From: Pseudomonas laurylsulfativorans
Lineage (GTDB): Bacteria; Pseudomonadota; Gammaproteobacteria; Pseudomonadales; Pseudomonadaceae
Assembly (NCBI RefSeq): GCF_002906155.1
Contig: NZ_MUJK01000011.1
Coordinates: 1 to 64,000, forward strand
DNA: 64,000 nucleotides
Direction of reading: 5' to 3'
In this document: piece by piece, positions 62,696-64,000 of the stretch
Position numbering within the stretch: the first letter of the stretch is position 1
How the letters are laid out: every line of letters begins with the position of its first letter
Notes under the pieces: generated by a model
The model's database searches: none
What the model was told of the DNA's origin: nothing
Seen by the model: the letters and a program-made list of their open reading frames with translations, nothing else
Position numbers and translations under genes: made by a program

Positions 62696-63208
62696 TTAGC
62701 TCAGGGTGCTGTTGCGTTCGATCACACGGTCACCACCGCCTTCAGCGAGGGTTTGACCTTGTGGGGTGCGATCGGAACCGTCAGCAGCCAGGGTCTGGCC
62801 TTGTGGGGTGCGATCCGAGCCGTCAGCAGCCAGGGTCTGGCCTTGTGGAGTGCGATCGGAACCGTCAGCAGCCAGGGTCTGGCCTTGTGGAGTGCGATCC
62901 GAGCCGTCAGCAGCCAGGGTCTGGCCTTGTGGGGTGCGGTCGGAACCGTCAGCAGCCAGGGTTTGACCCTGTGGAGTGCGATCCGAGCCATCCTGAGTGA
63001 TCAGGCCTTTTTCTTTCAGACGATCATTACCACCTTCGGCCAGGGTCTGGCCTTGAGGCGTGCGGTCGGAGCCATCGGCGGCGACGGTTTGGCTGAACAC
63101 CGAGCGGCTGTCTTTCACTTGAGGTGTCGCTTGATCAGCGGCAGGCAGTGCAAAAGCAGTGCTGGCCAGCATTGAGAGGGTAAGGCTAAGCAGTAGTTGG
63201 CGTTTCAT
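62696..63208 (-). CDS. Exported protein with 14-residue tandem repeats
   Basis: A 170-residue protein. Residues 1-20 are a signal peptide (MKRQLLLSLTLSMLASTAFA). After a short linker come about nine repeats; five are exactly QTLAADGSDRTPQG and the flanking ones are variants (QTVAADGSDRTPQG, QTLAEGGNDRLKEKG, QTLAEGGGDRVIERN). They are rich in Gly, Asp and Thr, with regular charge and no Cys, so a calcium-binding or surface role could be imagined, but I do not recognise the family's function. At DNA level the unit is 42 bases. A terminator follows. Confidence 0.85.
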   Translation of the reverse strand: MKRQLLLSLTLSMLASTAFALPAADQATPQVKDSRSVFSQTVAADGSDRTPQGQTLAEGGNDRLKEKGLITQDGSDRTPQGQTLAADGSDRTPQGQTLAADGSDRTPQGQTLAADGSDRTPQGQTLAADGSDRTPQGQTLAADGSDRTPQGQTLAEGGGDRVIERNSTLS

Positions 63209-63596
63209 GATTGTTTTGCTCCTCGGGGGTGCGAAAAAGTGGGTACGAGGGCAATGCTACTCTCGATAAGTCGATATAAAAGTTCATAAACGCAATGGTA
63301 ATAATCAACGGAATTGATTGTTTGCTGCGGTGGCTCTAGGTCGGGCGTTTCCGGTGAGTTGTCTTGCACTGGTTTGGGTATTTTCGACTCACTCGTGACG
63401 TGTAAATGTGCGAGGGGCGGTAACGCTGAATGACTGATAGGTCAGTATTGGACTGATTGAATTCGGCGAAATCGGTCTATCGATTAAACCTGCCGGGTTT
63501 TTATCAGTCGTAGACTTCATGGCGAGCCGCTTCCGGCTCACCGTTTCACATGTGCGTCGCAGTCGGGGCGCTCAGTCGTATCAGGAGCCCTGTGCA
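63209..63596. other. Long intergenic region between the repeat protein and AsmA-family genes
   Basis: 388 bases containing both divergent promoters. Visible elements are a palindrome ACTGA-TAGG-TCAGT (63433-63446), a GAGCCG/CGGCTC hairpin (about 63525-63540) and AT-rich DNA near 63270-63310. An AGGAG ribosome site lies at 63582-63586, 10 bases before the AsmA-type start. I see no gene here. Confidence 0.5.
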
Positions 63597-64000
63597 ATGA
63601 CGCGCATTCAAAAGACGTTTGTCTGGACCCTTTCCACTTTTCTAACCTTGCTGGTGGTGCTGGTGCTGATCATCGTGTTCTTCGACTGGAACCGGATCAA
63701 ACCGCCGCTCAACGCCAAAGTTTCCGAAGAACTGCACCGCGCTTTTGCCATCAACGGCAATCTGTCGATGGTCTGGCGCCCCGAGCCCGATGAAAGCGGC
63801 TGGCGCGCCTGGGTGCCGTGGCCCCACGTGGTGGCCGAGGACTTGAGCCTGGGCAATCCCGACTGGTCGAAGCAACCGCAGATGGTCACCCTCAAGCGGG
63901 TGGAACTGCGTATTTCACCCTTGGCGTTGCTGGCGCAGCGGGTGGTGATCCCGCGTATCGATCTCACCGAACCGAATGCCGAGCTGCAACGGCTGGCTGA
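63597..64000 (+). CDS. AsmA-family protein, 5' part (cut by window end)
   Basis: The first 134 codons. A short basic start (MTRIQKTFVWTLSTF) leads into one membrane helix (about 12-30) and then DWNRIKPPLNAKVSEELHRA, typical of AsmA-like inner-membrane anchored proteins that span to the outer membrane and affect lipid transport. The later segment VTLKRVELRISPLALLAQR fits the AsmA beta-strand pattern. The rest lies beyond the window. Confidence 0.85.
   Translation, partial: MTRIQKTFVWTLSTFLTLLVVLVLIIVFFDWNRIKPPLNAKVSEELHRAFAINGNLSMVWRPEPDESGWRAWVPWPHVVAEDLSLGNPDWSKQPQMVTLKRVELRISPLALLAQRVVIPRIDLTEPNAELQRLA

Noticed and set aside
62749..63000. CRISPR-like array
   Set aside because: The 42-base units are directly adjacent with no unique spacers and code in frame, so they are coding tandem repeats.
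62573..63175. 200-codon plus-strand frame opposite the repeat protein
   Set aside because: Open only because the 42-base repeat has no stop in that frame; the minus-strand frame has a signal peptide, a start and a terminator.

Overview
The window is chromosomal DNA of a Pseudomonas, most likely of the P. fluorescens group. The evidence is the gene order, which matches the conserved Pseudomonas block running rsgA-orn-queG-nnr-tsaE-amiB-mutL-miaA-hfq-hflX-hflK-hflC-hisZ-purA, then rnr-rlmB-rpsF-rpsR-rplI-dnaB, then azu-nadE-pncB and ureEFG. High GC and many short palindromic REP/REPIN elements between genes agree with this. Most of the window is core genome with few surprises inside genes.

Left edge (234-2094): a three-gene minus-strand operon with the look of an anti-phage island, downstream of rsgA. 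It encodes a ThsB-like TIR protein, a caspase-like protease with a His-Cys dyad, and a second, different TIR protein. This closely resembles the TIR-caspase systems called type IV Thoeris, in which a TIR enzyme makes a nucleotide signal that activates the protease. The extra TIR gene is the least explained part.

2294-18779: housekeeping. Ribosome assembly (rsgA), RNA turnover (orn), queuosine (queG), metabolite repair (nnr), tRNA modification (tsaE, miaA), cell wall (amiB), mismatch repair (mutL), RNA chaperone (hfq), hflXKC, hisZ and purA. 18861-23522: a chemoreceptor with a possible FliA promoter, then a ferric-iron ABC transporter pair without its ATPase. 23736-31674: two tandem tRNA-Leu(CAG) genes, rnr-rlmB, the S6/S18/L9 operon with an integral membrane protein, and dnaB. 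31961-41347: a YgiQ-type radical SAM protein, then a three-gene cluster of two transglutaminase-fold proteins, a putative amidoligase, and a permuted ATP-grasp/alpha-E protein, which probably makes or processes an unknown peptide.

41508-55110: LOG protein, azurin, NAD salvage (nadE, pncB), a LysR regulator with amaB and amaA (lysine/pipecolate catabolism), and a braCDEFG branched-chain amino-acid transporter behind a near-perfect sigma-54 promoter. 55287-55962 is a 676-bp non-coding stretch carrying same-strand DnaA-box-like sequences in two diverged copies of one unit. 55963-64000: short-chain dehydrogenase, CDF transporter, AGE-family epimerase, HupE/UreJ and ureGFE, a DesT-like TetR regulator, a secreted protein built of 14-residue repeats, and the start of an AsmA-family gene cut by the window end.
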